This document shows positions 25,205-36,380 of a stretch of DNA of 64,000 nt, in pieces. The stretch's first letter is position 1; every line of letters starts with the position of its first letter. The stretch covers positions 575,157-639,156 of the forward strand of contig KB445800.1 in NCBI GenBank assembly GCA_000320605.2, in the 5' to 3' direction. The notes below the pieces were generated by a model, which worked only from the letters and a program-made list of their open reading frames with translations, had not been told where the DNA came from and made no database searches. The stretch comes from Gelatoporia subvermispora B. Taxonomy: Eukaryota > Basidiomycota > Agaricomycetes > Polyporales > Gelatoporiaceae. Made by a program: the position numbers and the translations under genes.

Positions 25205-25574
25205 ATGTCGAATCCACCGATAGCACACGGTCCGAAGCCACAACAGCGACTCGTACGTCTCCGGTTCTTCTCGATGAGTATTCCAGTAAAAAGCTTACAC
25301 GTATACTGTCGTGCAGATGCTCTTTGGCGCAGCCGCAGTCGGACTCGCGGCTGCTGGGCTCTACTGGGCTAAACCGACGTCGCTAGACCCGAAGACGGCA
25401 GCGGCGAAGAAGAATCCGCCTCGTACGTCTCTTCACGTGTATAACCCAGGACTGCTTGCCAATTGAGCCACCGCGAATGCAGAGAAAGCGAAGCCCGCGG
25501 ACGACAATGATACAGCACAGACGGCCGATGTACGGCAGAGTGCGTCGACACAGGTCGATGACAATGGCAAGTAA
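25205..25574 (+). CDS. Small single-pass membrane protein, 81 residues
   Basis: This short gene has three exons: 25205-25252, 25317-25422 and 25483-25574. The intron phases are 0 and 1 and the splice sites are standard (GTACGT donors). The protein starts MSNPPIAHGPKPQQRLMLFG and has one Gly/Ala-rich hydrophobic helix (FGAAAVGLAAAGLYW, residues about 19-33). A hydrophilic tail follows, rich in Lys, Asp, Gln and Thr and ending STQVDDNGK. A short basic N-terminus before the helix would suit a tail-exposed protein of a mitochondrial or ER membrane. I do not recognise a family. Its layout resembles that of the gene at 53165-53554 (same phases, helix encoded at the start of exon 2, polar tail). Coding status rests on clean splicing only. 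Confidence 0.6.
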
Positions 25575-26357
25575 ATACGTGCGATGTGTACTAGGATCAA
25601 TTGACGTTGACGATGAAATTGGTAAATATCGAGCCAATCCAACGACTGTTGACGATGCATCGCATCTAACGTAGTTCGTGGTGGGTGTCGAGGCGTACGT
25701 GCAGCGGCTGCACTTGTATCACTCGAGGGTATGTTGATATGGATGTGGCCCCATAAAAGAGCCGGGGAGAGTCTGCGGTGTGAGGCCTTCAGGAAAGGAA
25801 GGTGGCATGGCATGTCTCAATAGCAGTATCCAGGAAGCCCAGCTACAAATGATTGCGAATCCAAACGTCGCATCGAACCCAATGAGATGTGCCGCCTATA
25901 TTTCGAGCAGCATGTCCGAACTTCGATAGCGTCTATCCCACTCGCCGGTTACCAAGAACTGTCTTGGTTATGAGACGCTTCTTATAGCTAGAATGTGGTC
26001 GTATTCAAATGACAAAACGGGGCTTGGATTTGTTCACCGAAGCGAATGAACGGCAACGTTGAAAACTTGGCGAGTCATTTGTGCAATACTACTAGCCAAC
26101 TGTCAATTTCAAGGACTGGCTGAACTGCAAGGCTCTCTCACGCCAATTCTCGTGCATCCCATTTGGAGCTGCGCAACGTTGTGCACAGGATTCATTCATA
26201 TTGACGGAAACTCAGTCTGAGGGCTCCTGTCTACGCATCGAAGGCGTTTTCGCACCTAAGAGTCGAGGAATACATTACGCGCTGCGCGATGCCTCGTCTC
26301 GCGCCGTATTGGAAAAAAACTACCAACAATTTCAAAAATGCAGAAACACGGTATGAA
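25575..26357. other. Intergenic stretch before tRNA-Thr
   Basis: No gene or repeat is supported. A run of A residues near 26312-26318, just past the 3' end of the tRNA on its strand, is a T-run on the minus strand and probably the RNA polymerase III terminator. Confidence 0.5.
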
Positions 26358-26430
26358 TTCCCATTAGCCGACTTGAACGACTGACCTCGTCATTACTAGT
26401 GACGCGCTCTACCAACTGAGCTAAACGGGA
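26358..26430 (-). tRNA. tRNA-Thr (anticodon AGT), no intron
   Basis: Read on the minus strand, a 73-nt cloverleaf begins TCCCGTTTAGCTCAGTTGGT, with a typical A box. The acceptor stem pairs TCCCGTT with AATGGGA, including one G-T pair. The anticodon stem CGTCA/TGACG closes a 7-base loop CTAGTAA, giving anticodon AGT (threonine, codon ACU and, with inosine, ACC). The T arm contains GTTCAAGTC, the B-box core. The discriminator base is A. It lies 186 bp upstream of the bHLH start codon, in the opposite orientation. Confidence 0.92.
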
Positions 26431-26616
26431 TATGGTACAATGTAGCTTACGAACGTATGTATAATGAATGCGGTGGCGGTTGACGATGGATGCCAGGAGG
26501 GGCATCAAATTGCAGAGTGGATATCGAGCGTGCCTGTCAATTCTCGGGAAACGAGCGTCAGAGCGAGCTGCCAGTGTGCGCCTGGAAGACTTGTCGCACT
26601 CGCCGTCCTCACTGCC

Positions 26617-29051
26617 ATGAATCTTGACTCTGCGCAACAAGACAGCCAGCAAAAGGACTTTCTGCAGTCGTTCTACTCCCAGGAGACCGCCCGCGAGCAT
26701 GGCGACCTCTTCCACGCCGGCCCTTCAGCCTCTCAGGCTTCCATGACCTTCCCACCGTCTCTCCCCAGCATGCCCGTCGGCATGGACGTCCTCGAGAGCC
26801 TCATGGCTATGCAGAACAACGCCGGCCAGCAGCAGGTCCCCATGCACGCGCAGACGACCCCGCAGGCACTCATCGACCAGCAGATGGCCCGCCTCACGCA
26901 GCTCCAACAGCTGCAGCAGCTCCAGAACCAGATCTTCCAACAGCAGGTGAGCGTCCGATATTGTCTCTCTTGATCCGGCGGCGGTTTGCTCGGGGTGTGG
27001 TGGTTGCCTGTGGGCACTGTGTACGGTCGCTATGGGCTTCCATACCTACGGCGCTGTGCTGTAGGTGGGCAGCCCCCCTGCAATATGCCTTGAGCTCTCA
27101 ACTCAATGGGCAGGGTACATGTGAACCTTGGGCCGCTCGGTTCCATGATAGCAGCCGACCCCGCATTGTGACATGCGTGAAGGGAGGCGAGGAATGAAAC
27201 CTTGATCAAGCGACGGCATGCAGCCATCCTAATGGAGGGAACAACATCAAGGCAATGCTTCCATGGGCTATGCGGCCCCCACGATCCAGTCGTGGTTGCC
27301 ACAATGTCTGAGCTATCCACATTCTCCTCCGTCACTCTCTTGCCCTGAGGATATAGCATTTCAGCTTTACTGAACGTTGACTAATCCTTTTGCTTCAGAT
27401 GGAGATTCTGAGTAGCCAAGGCAGCTTGTCGTCGTTACTTCCAAATCCGATGGATCGTTCTAAGGAGCAGTCCCACTACAACGCACCTCCTACACCAAGT
27501 AAGCACAATTCTATCCGGCCCTGTACTCCGCGAAATACACCCACCGTTCTTGTCCGGCCAACCGCTCACCTGCCCACCACCAGTGTCCTCCGCCGAGCTG
27601 CGCGCACAACAAAGCACCGACTTTGTCTCACCCATGATCCTGCACTCGAACAACTCCTCGCTCGCCTCAAACCAGCAGCTGCTCCAAAACTACCTCCCGC
27701 AGGGCATGCTCCCCTCCGCGCCGCACTCCGCCCCTGCGAACATCGTCTTCCAGCAGCAGTCCGCCCTCCCGCTGCCCTCCCCCGCCGAACTCGACTTCAA
27801 CGACTTCTCCCCGCTCACGAGCCCGTGGCTCGGCGCGTACGGCGCCAGCGCGGGCACAAGCGGCCGCCCCGCGCCGCCCCCCGCGAAGAACAAGCGCCGC
27901 CCCGTCTCGTCCAGCGGCGACGAGTCCGCGGCCGCGGCCGCCCCCGCGCGCAAGCGCCAGTCCCCCGCATCCGGCTCGACGGCGAAGCCCCCGCCCCCGG
28001 CTCGTCGTACGGGCGCGCGCGGCTCCCGCTCGGCTAACTCGACGCCGCTCTTCCAGGCGAGCGCGCGGCGCGCTGAGGGCGCGGGAGGCGCGGGAGGCGC
28101 TGGAGGGGCGGGGGACGCACCGGCGGATACGCCCTCGCCGATTGAGATCCCGATGCCCCCGCCTGCGCACCCGCCGCCGGCACCGCAGGCCGCGTCCGTC
28201 ATCGCGGTGCAGCAGCCCGCGCCCCCGAATGCTCAGCAGCAGCAGGGAAGGGGCCCGAGCCCGATTGTGCCGGTGACGCCTGCGAGCATCATGAAGCTTG
28301 GCAGGCTCGGTGCGGGGGCGGCGGAGGGTGCCGGTGCGAGCGGGAGCGGCGCGAGCGGGAGGAGCAGGGCGGCGTCGCGCGGCGAGTCGTCGAAGGCGAA
28401 GGGGAACCTCTCGCTGGTGAGCCCGGGGCTGAAGCCGATCCGACCAGGTGTGTCCGCGCGTGGTCTCTGATTCCCCTCCGTCGCGATGCTGATCCTATGT
28501 CTGTGCGCGCAGCTGGCTCGACGGGCGCGCTGAGCCCGACGTCGCCGGCGGCGCCGTTCGCGCAGCCGCTGCAGTTCCGCAAGTCGTCGCACAAGGCGGC
28601 GGAGCAGAAGCGGCGCGACTCGCTCAAGACGTCGTTCGACGACCTGCGCGTGCTCCTCCCGCCGATCCCGCTGCCGTCCGAGGACGGCTTCCCCGACGAG
28701 CCGCTCCTCCCCGGCCAGATGCCCCCTCGCGGCCCGCCCAAGGGCAACGCGGACGGCCCGAACCGCGGCGTGAGCAAGCTCCAGCTGCTCCGCTGTGGGA
28801 ACGAGTACATCAAGGTGCTCAAGGCCCGTATTGACCGCCGTGACGAGGAGGTCGAGAAGCTGCGGAGGGAGGTCGCGAGGCTGCGTGTCCTTGTGCCCGA
28901 GGAAGAGCGCGGGGAGGAGCTGGAGATGGAGAAGGACCTGGACGCGTGCGAGGCGGCGTATGGCGGGATCTTTGCGCGGACGCAGGCGGCGTATGCGTCG
29001 ATGGGGATTCAGGAAGGCGACGAGGCGGACGAGGAGGGCGGAGGGGAGTGA
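26617..29051 (+). CDS. bHLH transcription factor
   Basis: This is a nuclear basic helix-loop-helix DNA-binding protein of 610 residues. Exons are 26617-26946, 27399-27498, 27584-28447 and 28513-29051, with phases matching. The start chosen is the ATG opening MNLDSAQQDSQQKDFLQSFY. An earlier in-frame ATG at 26464 would add residues without conserved content. The N-terminal part is Gln-rich (TQLQQLQQLQNQIFQQQ), and the middle is Ala/Pro-rich and very GC-rich. The bHLH lies at about residues 452-535: basic helix RKSSHKAAEQKRRDSLKTSF and second helix GVSKLQLLRCGNEYIKVLK, continuing into a leucine-heptad coiled coil (RRDEEVEKLRREVARLRVL). The loop between helices is long, about 45 residues. Intron 1, at 452 nt, is far longer than its neighbours. 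E-box binding is expected, but the target pathway is unknown. Confidence 0.85.
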
Positions 29052-30208
29052 GCTCGAGGGATCAACGTGATATACAAATGGAATCGGGACTGGGGAGATT
29101 CGGCGCCGTATCTAAATTTCGGGGTTTTGGGGCGTGTACAAAAGTAGAAGATATGAAGTCTAGACAATGTAGCAGTGCTGATACCTGCAAATACCATGCC
29201 TGCTTTCGATACATGACGCAGGCGTCGCTCGAATTCTTTCGATACTTTTTCGAAGATGTTCGAGGTACTATCATCGAACCAGTAATGCAAACGGGACCTG
29301 TTGTGCAAAATCCGTCCAGCGAGCGCAATTCGCAACATATTTCTATGATTGTTGCACCGTTCGGTCCAGGTCTCGTATATCTCCACAATGGTATCACGTT
29401 TACGAAGAGGTACCACTATTTGCATGTGCAATATCAGAAATATTCACGGAGAGATCCTGAAAACATGCAAATTGAGGGTGATTTTATTCGATCTAGTCCG
29501 ATCTCATTACTGCTGGCTCACAGTTCTTTGGCCATAGCACATCCTGGTACTCCTATTTCTGCCTCTACATACGATTTTGCAATCCCATGAACGACCAACG
29601 TTCGACAAAGTGTTTTTCTGTCGGACGTGACTTGTAGAAGTCAGTGAGTCACTCTGCGAATGTGTACTGGCTTGGAGCCAATACGAACCGTCGCCTCAAT
29701 GTGCCGCTGTCAAATGTTATCGGCGCGCCCGTGACACTAGGTGACAAAGTTATGCATTACGGGTACTTTTCCACTCTCCATCTCGGAACGTCTCCGAGAG
29801 GCTCAGTTCTTCGCCGTTCATAGACGTTGAGGTGTGTATGTGTAGAAGAGATGTTGGACTACGATATACAGAAAGAGCGCCCGAAGAATATGAACTATTG
29901 ACGACGGTAGGGGCGGATTTGTGTTTTTTTGCATTACTGGTTTAATGATTGTAAGTAACATTGGATGTTCCGTTGGATTGGATGGGATGAGCCGCGATGT
30001 GAATCTCGATCCGATCAGGACATTCACACCGTCAGGCACGACGTCAAGACCATCGAGCACGCGCGTGTGATTCTTATCTGGGAAGACAACAAGTCGCACT
30101 CGGGACCAGGCGCCCTCGCTCGTCGTTATTATCTCCCACCGGCCACGTTGGCACTCGACTACCACTAGCTGACCGTCGACTTTGAGACTCTCGTTACAAC
30201 TAGATAAC
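29052..30208. other. Intergenic stretch of about 1.15 kb
   Basis: This holds the bHLH 3' region and the promoter of the next gene. A 130-codon ATG-initiated frame on the minus strand (29818-30210) overlaps the start codon of that gene, and a frame at 29085-29590 continues from antisense or alternative readings. Neither has a recognised motif, so neither is called as a gene. Confidence 0.4.
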
Positions 30209-30911
30209 ATGTCGCAACAACAAATGCTCGCAGCACGGAGCCCGCTGTAAGTCCCGCTGTTTGAACTTTGCCCCCGTCGAGCCCGAGCTTACGCAGGACG
30301 TGCGTCGTAGCGCGGTGGTGTTCTTGATGCACATCGCGATAGAGGTGCCTCTCGCCATCCAGGGGCTCATGTCCCCGACGAGCCTACCGTTCCTCCAGCT
30401 GAACAACACCACACTCGTCTTGCTCAAGGTGCGCTACTACCTCCGAGCGACATCACAGCCCCGACTCACATCTGAACCCTCACCGAATCTTAGCTGTACG
30501 CCGCACTGGCCGCAGGCACCTGCGCAGCCGCGCTCCTATGTTTTTCGCTACCCGGTGAGCACCACAGCGAACGGACGAAGGGGCCCGCCACCCTCGCATG
30601 CTCACCCGCGCACACAGAGTTCCTCCCGGGCAAGCGCGCATTCGCGATGGGCCTGTGTTTCTACCACGTCACCTGCTCCACGATCCTCTACAACGCGCCG
30701 CGCTTCATCCCGCACACCTTCGGGGCGTTCGCCGAGTCGTGAGTGCCCGCGCCCCCGGAACGCCTCCCCGCACCATCTGACGCTTCTTCGCAGGATACGC
30801 GCGACCCCGGAGGTCGTCTGGGGCACCGTGCACGGCCTCGTCGGGCTCGGCTTCGCGGTCTGGTGGCAGGCGACGATCCAGATGGCCGCCGCCGCACGCA
30901 AGACGCAGTAA
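30209..30911 (+). CDS. Small multi-pass membrane protein, 151 residues, unknown family
   Basis: Five exons join in phase: 30209-30246, 30311-30428, 30494-30554, 30618-30738 and 30794-30911. The protein starts MSQQQMLAARSP. Hydrophobic segments follow: AVVFLMHIAIEVPLAIQGL, LYAALAAGTCAAALLCFSLP, and near the end VVWGTVHGLVGLGFAVWWQA. Between them lies EFLPGKRAFAMGLCFYHVTC, then TILYNAPRFIPHTFG. Three to four membrane spans are likely. The short C-terminus is basic (ARKTQ). The first intron must end at the TAG before CGCGG (30310), because the nearer AG sites give the wrong phase. I do not recognise the family. It could be a conserved fungal ER or mitochondrial membrane protein. Confidence 0.68.
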
Positions 30912-31433
30912 ACGTCATACTGCCATTAGCACCATATTGTTTATCCTCTATTTGGAATGTTGTACGGGACAGTGTACTTGCAACTCGCGCTTCGAGCTCA
31001 ACCACGGACTGCAGCACGCGCGCCTCGTTAGGATTAACAAGCACAACAAAGCGGCCTAGCTTTCCGCGTGCGAGGATTATATGATACAATGCGCCGGACC
31101 GGCTGTGGCAACGAAAAGTGGGTAGCATAATGCAGGGGGGCGAAACGAAGGACGCACAAGTGCGCGGGAAATAGCAAGAAATAGATGGTACGTATGCAAA
31201 GACAGGTGGTCGCCGGGGCAGCGTCCGTAACAACCAAGTCCGCGCCGCAGCTCAGCGTCCAGAAGGGGAGAACAGTGCAAGTGCAAGTGCTAGGTGATTC
31301 GATGCGGTGCGATGTAGTGCGACGATCCAAGTCAGGTCGGCGATTTGGGTGCGCGGGCTGCAGCCACACATGCGTGACCCGTCCCACGCGCGAACCAGTC
31401 AAGCGTGCTCACAGCGCATATACGCACGCACGC
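30912..31433. other. Convergent intergenic region
   Basis: This is 522 bp between two converging genes, holding both 3' regions. Open frames here are antisense extensions of the GC-rich neighbour. Nothing else is seen. Confidence 0.5.
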
Positions 31434-33551
31434 CTACGCGAGCGGCGGCGACGGCACGCGCGGCGCAGGCTCCGGCTCGGGCGGCGGGGACTCGGGCGGG
31501 GGCACCTCCGCGCGCCTGATATTCGTATACGCCGGCGGCAGCTCGATCGTCTCCGGCTCCTCCTGGCCCTGCTCCTGCGGGCCCGCATCGTCGTGCTGTA
31601 TGATATTCACGGGGCGGAACGTCGGCGGCGCGGGGCTCTTGCGCGTCCCGCTCGACCCGCTCGCGGACATGTCCGGCGTGCCCGCGCGCAGGAACGCCGC
31701 CGCGGACGAGCCCTCCGCCGTCGTGCCGGAAATGTGCGACGCGCGCCGGTCCACGCTCGGCCGGAGCCCCCCGTAGGGGGTGCTGGAGCCGTACGGCGCG
31801 GTAGAGCCCGCGGAGGACGCGGCGGTCGGGTCGGGCACGAGGAACGGCTCGGGCTCGTAGTACTGCGGCGGGTGCGCGTCGTCCGACTCGCGGTCGTGGT
31901 CCTGCAGCAGGTCGACGGGGCGCTCCTTCTCGGCGTGCTGCTGCACGCGCCGCCGCTGGATGAAGAAGAGGATGAGGCCTAGCGTGAGTGCGCCGACGAC
32001 GCCGCCGATGACTCCGCCTACGGGCGGTGAGTTACTATATGCGCGGAAGGGAAGAGCGATGGGGCTTACCTACGATGGCGCCGACATTTGTATGGGATCT
32101 GCGCAGATGTCATTGTCAGCGTGAGCGGACTCCGGTTCGGCGTCCCAGAGACGTACCCGCTACTACTTCCACCTGTGCCCGCCCCGTTGGTGGTCGTTGG
32201 GTAACTCCCGCCAGCAGGCGAACCTGGTGTTGACGATGGTGATGTGGTGTTGAGGCACGAATTTGATCCCTGCGCGACGATGTAAAACCCGCTGCCGGCC
32301 GTGCCGATCCCGCGGTCGTCTCCGCCCAGGAGGAGCACCGTCGTGCCCGTCCGGACGGGGACTGTCCAGTTGAAGCCGAGGCCTTCGCCTACGACGGTCG
32401 AGAGGGGGCCCTCGGGGACGGTGAAAGACTGCCCGCCGGGGATCACGCCGTGGAACTGCGGCGTCCTGCGCATGCGCGTGAGCCAAGAGCGTTCCGAGGT
32501 AGACCGAGTGACTATATGCGCGGTCTGCGCGAGGTACTCACCCGAAGACGGGCATGCTCGCGTTGTCGGGCTGCCACCAGACGCGCGTCGTCGCACACTG
32601 CACGAGCTGGTTATTTGGGAAGACGCTAAAGTCGAAGAGCGGCGCGACGTTCGTCGAGGCGTCGAAGCAGCTCGAGTCGTTGCTCCCTCCCTGGACGGTG
32701 GCCGCGACGCTTGTACCGCCCGATCCGAAGCCTGTCGCATCACTGACCTGGCGAAATGTCAGTATCGCTCGCACGGCCAGGACCAGAGTAACGGAGAAAA
32801 GAATTTGGCTGACGGGGTGAGCCGGGGAGTGTGAAGCCTATTGCGGCAGTGATCTATACGTCGTATGCGCCCTCCCCACAGACGTCCCTACAGTTCCTTG
32901 CTGCACGCGACATGCAACCAAGTACACAGCACACCTCAAGGGCAACCATAGAGCTCCAGAGGCTCGCACACTGCCTTTGAGGGCCCAACTCAGGGCCCAA
33001 GTGGAGTCTGACTTCCAAGAACTTGAGCTAGATTGAGATGAGGCACACTCGGAAGGTCGCGTGAGGTCTTACCGGACATCGTACAACGTCCCATCCTTGT
33101 CAAACAAACGCAGCACCGGACCAGCGACTGCGAGCGGAGCCCACGGGAGCAAAATCCGCCAGGCGCGCACAGGACCCCGCAAGCCCAATCAAACTCGTCA
33201 AAGTCGGTAGAAAGCACTCACCACGAGGACAAACTGCGAGTCGGTTGGGTATTTGAGCTGGAACGACGCGGAGGTGGCGTCGCCGGTGAAGTTTACTTGG
33301 GTGATCTTGCGGACCTCGACGTTGTTGGGGAGGGTCGAGGGCCCGAAAGGGATGAGGAGCACACTGTACGGTGGCTGGCCGGTACCGGTGATGTCTATGG
33401 TGAGGTTCTGGCACTGCTGGGGGGTGCTGCCGAAGCTGAAGGAGTACGCATTGGCGAGAGAGGGGAGAACGGCCAGGGCGGCGAGGGCGAGCATGAGCGG
33501 CCGAGTGGGGGTTGCTGGGCGAAAGCTGCTGGGCTCCACTCGGGGCACCAT
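31434..33551 (-). CDS. Single-pass cell-surface protein, SKG6/Mid2-like architecture
   Basis: This is a type I plasma-membrane protein probably facing the cell wall. The N-terminal signal peptide is RPLMLALAALAVLPSLANA. Translation may start at 33551 (MVPRVEP) or, giving a neater signal peptide, at Met 20 (33494). The extracellular part has two beta-rich stretches: one with the first-exon motif TPQQCQNLTIDITGTGQPPY, the other with VWWQPDNASMP, FHGVIPGGQSFTVPEGPL and TGTTVLLLGGDDRGIGTAGS. A Ser/Gly/Thr linker follows. The transmembrane helix is VGAIVGGVIGGVVGALTLGL, then a stop-transfer FFIQRRR and a Pro-rich cytoplasmic tail ending PRVPSPPLA. Exon 1 covers 33222-33551 and intron 1 is 474 nt (32748-33221), unusually long. 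A 29-nt exon carries the residues before the helix. The SKG6/Mid2-like topology is common in basidiomycetes, and wall sensing is inference. Confidence 0.75.
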
Positions 33552-35182
33552 GGGCAGCTGAGCTCAGTTGGGCGTGGTCGTCGCGGGCAGATGCAATTGC
33601 TTCCGGAGTGCTCCAGCAGCCCGACTTGCGGGTTCAGCTATCCACTGCGGGCGAAGCGAGGGTATACGGCTGGTCTCGAACGGGGGACGTCGTTCAACGG
33701 AAAAGAGAGCAGCGCGCGAGGAGGGCTCCGATGCCCGCTGCCAGTCCGCACTCCGCAGCCGCTCTCCAGCGCCCTCGCGGACTTGACCATCGCGGTCCCC
33801 TTCGATGGCAAATCGCTATGACAAAAATGTTTCGGCTATCGCTGGCGCTCATATCAGACGTCGGGTTCGGTTGGCGGCAGCGATGGCGCCTGCTTTCTTC
33901 GTCATTTTGCTCGTTTTTCTTCCTCTGAAAGGTCGCCGGCCGGCCACGAATGTGATGGCTGAGCACACGAAGCGATGGTTGCTGTGGAACGTGGCAGCGC
34001 GAGCTCGAACGAGCGGGTCTCTTGCCCAGTCTGACTGATGATAAGGCTGATGGTCGCTCGCGGCCAGCCTCGGACGTGATGGCATCCCGTATTCGCGTCC
34101 TTTCTTGCACTTCTACTCTATATAGCGGACCACGTTTGAGCGGGGGTTATCAGCCTCCGACGTTTCTATTCTAGAGTGACCGGCTCGTTCGCGCTAACAG
34201 ACTACTTCTAGTGTTACTTTCATCGATATTTCTGGCGCAGCGCGTATGTCGCGCCGTGGGGGGCTATGAACTACGAACAGTTCGCACTCAGTGGTCTTAA
34301 ATGGGCTGATAGGATGACATTCGAAACGCGATGGAAAACCTGATATCATGCACTGCAGAACTGCTCGCCTTCTGATGTTGATTGACATGTACTCCCCCGC
34401 CTCTAGCTCTCATTCATAGCTTGGTTGTTGACCTGCCGCTGCCGCAGATGTTGCACTACTGCTCGTGCCTACCAGCGCACGATGTCTCCTCTGTTATACG
34501 GAATATTCCTGTGAAGAATGTCGTGGAATAACTCCTCTGACCTGAGCATTACGAAGGTACAACCACTGAAGAGTCTTTACAGTCCCCGGAATTGACTAGC
34601 ACCATCTCAAAACAACTTGAACGCCTTGCACGGTGGTGTGGCGGGGCATGGTCGGGATTGCCTCGTCCTCACTTTATCCGGGGACTCTGTATGGCGTTGC
34701 GAGGACGAGGTCATATGTCGCTACGGCGCGCTGTGCCGGCTCAGCGCACCATCTATTCTTGTCAGCCCTCGAATCTATTTCCCATTCACTATGACCTCAT
34801 CGTATAAATATAGCACACTCGTTCCTCTGGAGGGTGCATTGCTGCCGTACTTGCGTACAACAAGAGAAGGTCCTGCGCTTCGAAAATCTTCGGCACCGGG
34901 GCCATCTTGGCTAGTTTGCGTGAAGTCGTGCCTTGAATGACCTGTGCATATACAAATGTCTATATGCCACGGAAAAACTGGTAACCCTCTGGTGACTTAT
35001 GTCTGACATGTCTCCCGCGCTCGGTGCAATTCTACATGTCGTGTTTCCGACGCATTAGACCATCGGTTTTATCTCGTCTCTGGTGCCTCCGCAATTCAAC
35101 CACCATCATAAGCAGCCATATATAAAGGACCATTACGCGCGTCAACCACAGCAGGCACCAGCTCAGCCTCAGGTCTCTCGAA
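33552..35182. other. Intergenic region of 1.6 kb upstream of the first AA9 gene
   Basis: This is the divergent spacer between the SKG6-like gene and the first AA9 gene. The open frames at 33568-34110 overlap on both strands and carry no recognised domain. The last 100 bp contain a TATA box and a CreA/Mig1-like site (GCGGAG on the minus strand at 35087-35092). Confidence 0.5.
35119..35126 (+). promoter_or_regulatory. TATA box of AA9 gene 1
   Basis: TATATAAA lies 57-64 bp before the start codon. The paralog has TATATAAAA at nearly the same distance, supporting a real core promoter typical of strongly inducible secreted-enzyme genes. Confidence 0.7.
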
Positions 35183-36380
35183 ATGAAGGCATCGCTCGTG
35201 GCTCTCGTTACTCTCTCGGCGCAGCTCGCTGCCGCCCACTGTAAGTTCCAAGCTTCCTAGCACTGGGGCTTCTGAGCTAAGAGCACCTGCAGACACGCTC
35301 CCAGACCTCATCGCGAACAGCACCACCTTCGCAGACTGGCTCTACGTCCGTGAGACCGCGAACCACTACAGCAATGGACCGGTCAAGCTCTCGCTTAGAT
35401 TGCGCGGTATCGAGGCCGCTGACCAGTCTGCAGGTAACCGACGTGACCAGCGAAGCCATCCGCTGCTATGAGCTCGACTACACCGCAACCGCTCCCGCGA
35501 CCTCCATCGCGACTGTCCAGGCTGGTTCTACAGTCGGTTTCAAGGGTGCGTACAAAAATCCCAACCGCATCCAAATTTGGTCGTGACTCACGAAATCCAC
35601 ATCGTATCGCGTTTGCGCAATCCAGCCGTAAGTTCACAATCATCCCAATCCTAACTCCGAGCTTGCCAATATAAATCGTGCATTGCAGAATGACGACTTC
35701 TACCACCCGGGCTACTTCTCCGCGTACATGTCCCCCGCCGCGCCCGCCGCAAACAGCGCGTCCGCCGCCGAGAGCTCGACGTGGTTCAAGATCTGGGAGG
35801 ACCCCCCGGTGTTCGAGAACGGCGCGCTCGTCTTCCCCTCGCAGAGTGCGTCCCAGTCCTCCCATCCTACGCTTCTCAGCCGCACGTGTGCTCACATACC
35901 GAATTTGCACGTGCAGCGATCGATGAGATCACGTTCACGATCCCGAAGAACCTGCCCAGCGGGCAGTACCTCCTCCGCGGCGAGCAGGTGCGGCGGAGTC
36001 TGTCTCCGATTTCGAATGAGATGGCTGAGATTGTGTTTACTCAACCTCGGAAGATTGCCCTGCACGTCGCCGAGTCGTACGGCGGCGCGCAATTCTACAT
36101 CGGCTGCGCCCAGCTGAACGTCGTCGACGGCGGCGACGGCACACCCGGCCCGACTGTCGCGTTCCCCGGCGCATACACAGGCGTAAGTCTACCTCGCGCG
36201 ACATTGTATGTTCCATGACTGATTGGGATGTGCAGTACGAGCCCGGTATCCTCATCAACATCTACGACCTCCCCGCCGGATACACCGGCTACCAGTCCCG
36301 TACGCACTCTGCACAGAGCCGACATGAGTTCTACTAATGCGCATGTCATACCAGCTGGTCCCGCTGTCTGGTCTGGGTGA
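35183..36380 (+). CDS. AA9 lytic polysaccharide monooxygenase, copy 1
   Basis: This is a secreted copper enzyme that cleaves cellulose or other beta-glucans oxidatively. It has nine exons: 35183-35240, 35293-35381, 35434-35545, 35626-35627, 35689-35845, 35917-35987, 36054-36182, 36236-36299 and 36355-36380 (235 residues). The signal peptide [18 protein letters not shown] is followed directly by HYTLPDLI, so His-1 becomes the N-terminal ligand of the copper-binding histidine brace. The second brace histidine is in [10 protein letters not shown]. The conserved [18 protein letters not shown] and [18 protein letters not shown] hold the usual second-sphere His, Gln and Tyr. There is no CBM1 or GPI signal, and the protein ends PGPAVWSG. 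A 2-nt exon (35626-35627) is required to keep frame and restore the Lys-Ala-Asn junction. It is tandem with a paralog 1.1 kb downstream. Confidence 0.9.
35626..35627 (+). other. 2-nucleotide microexon (CC) in AA9 copy 1
   Basis: The exon ending ...AAG-G (35545) is followed by an intron 35546-35625 ending CCAG, two bases CC, then a second intron 35628-35688 starting GTAAGT with a CTAAC branch site and ending GCAG, and the exon AAT GAC GAC TTC. G+CC gives Ala, reading Lys-Ala-Asn-Asp. Joining the flanking exons directly gives G+AA then TGA, an immediate stop. Confidence 0.85.

Noticed and set aside
27390..28200. Several long open frames on both strands within the bHLH gene
   Set aside because: Very high GC content removes stop codons in all frames. 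Only the frame leading into the bHLH domain has coherent content.
35434..35845. Apparent frameshift in both AA9 genes, suggesting pseudogenes
   Set aside because: The break occurs at the same place in both copies, and a CC microexon with proper splice sites on both sides restores the frame and the family sequence. Everything else is intact.
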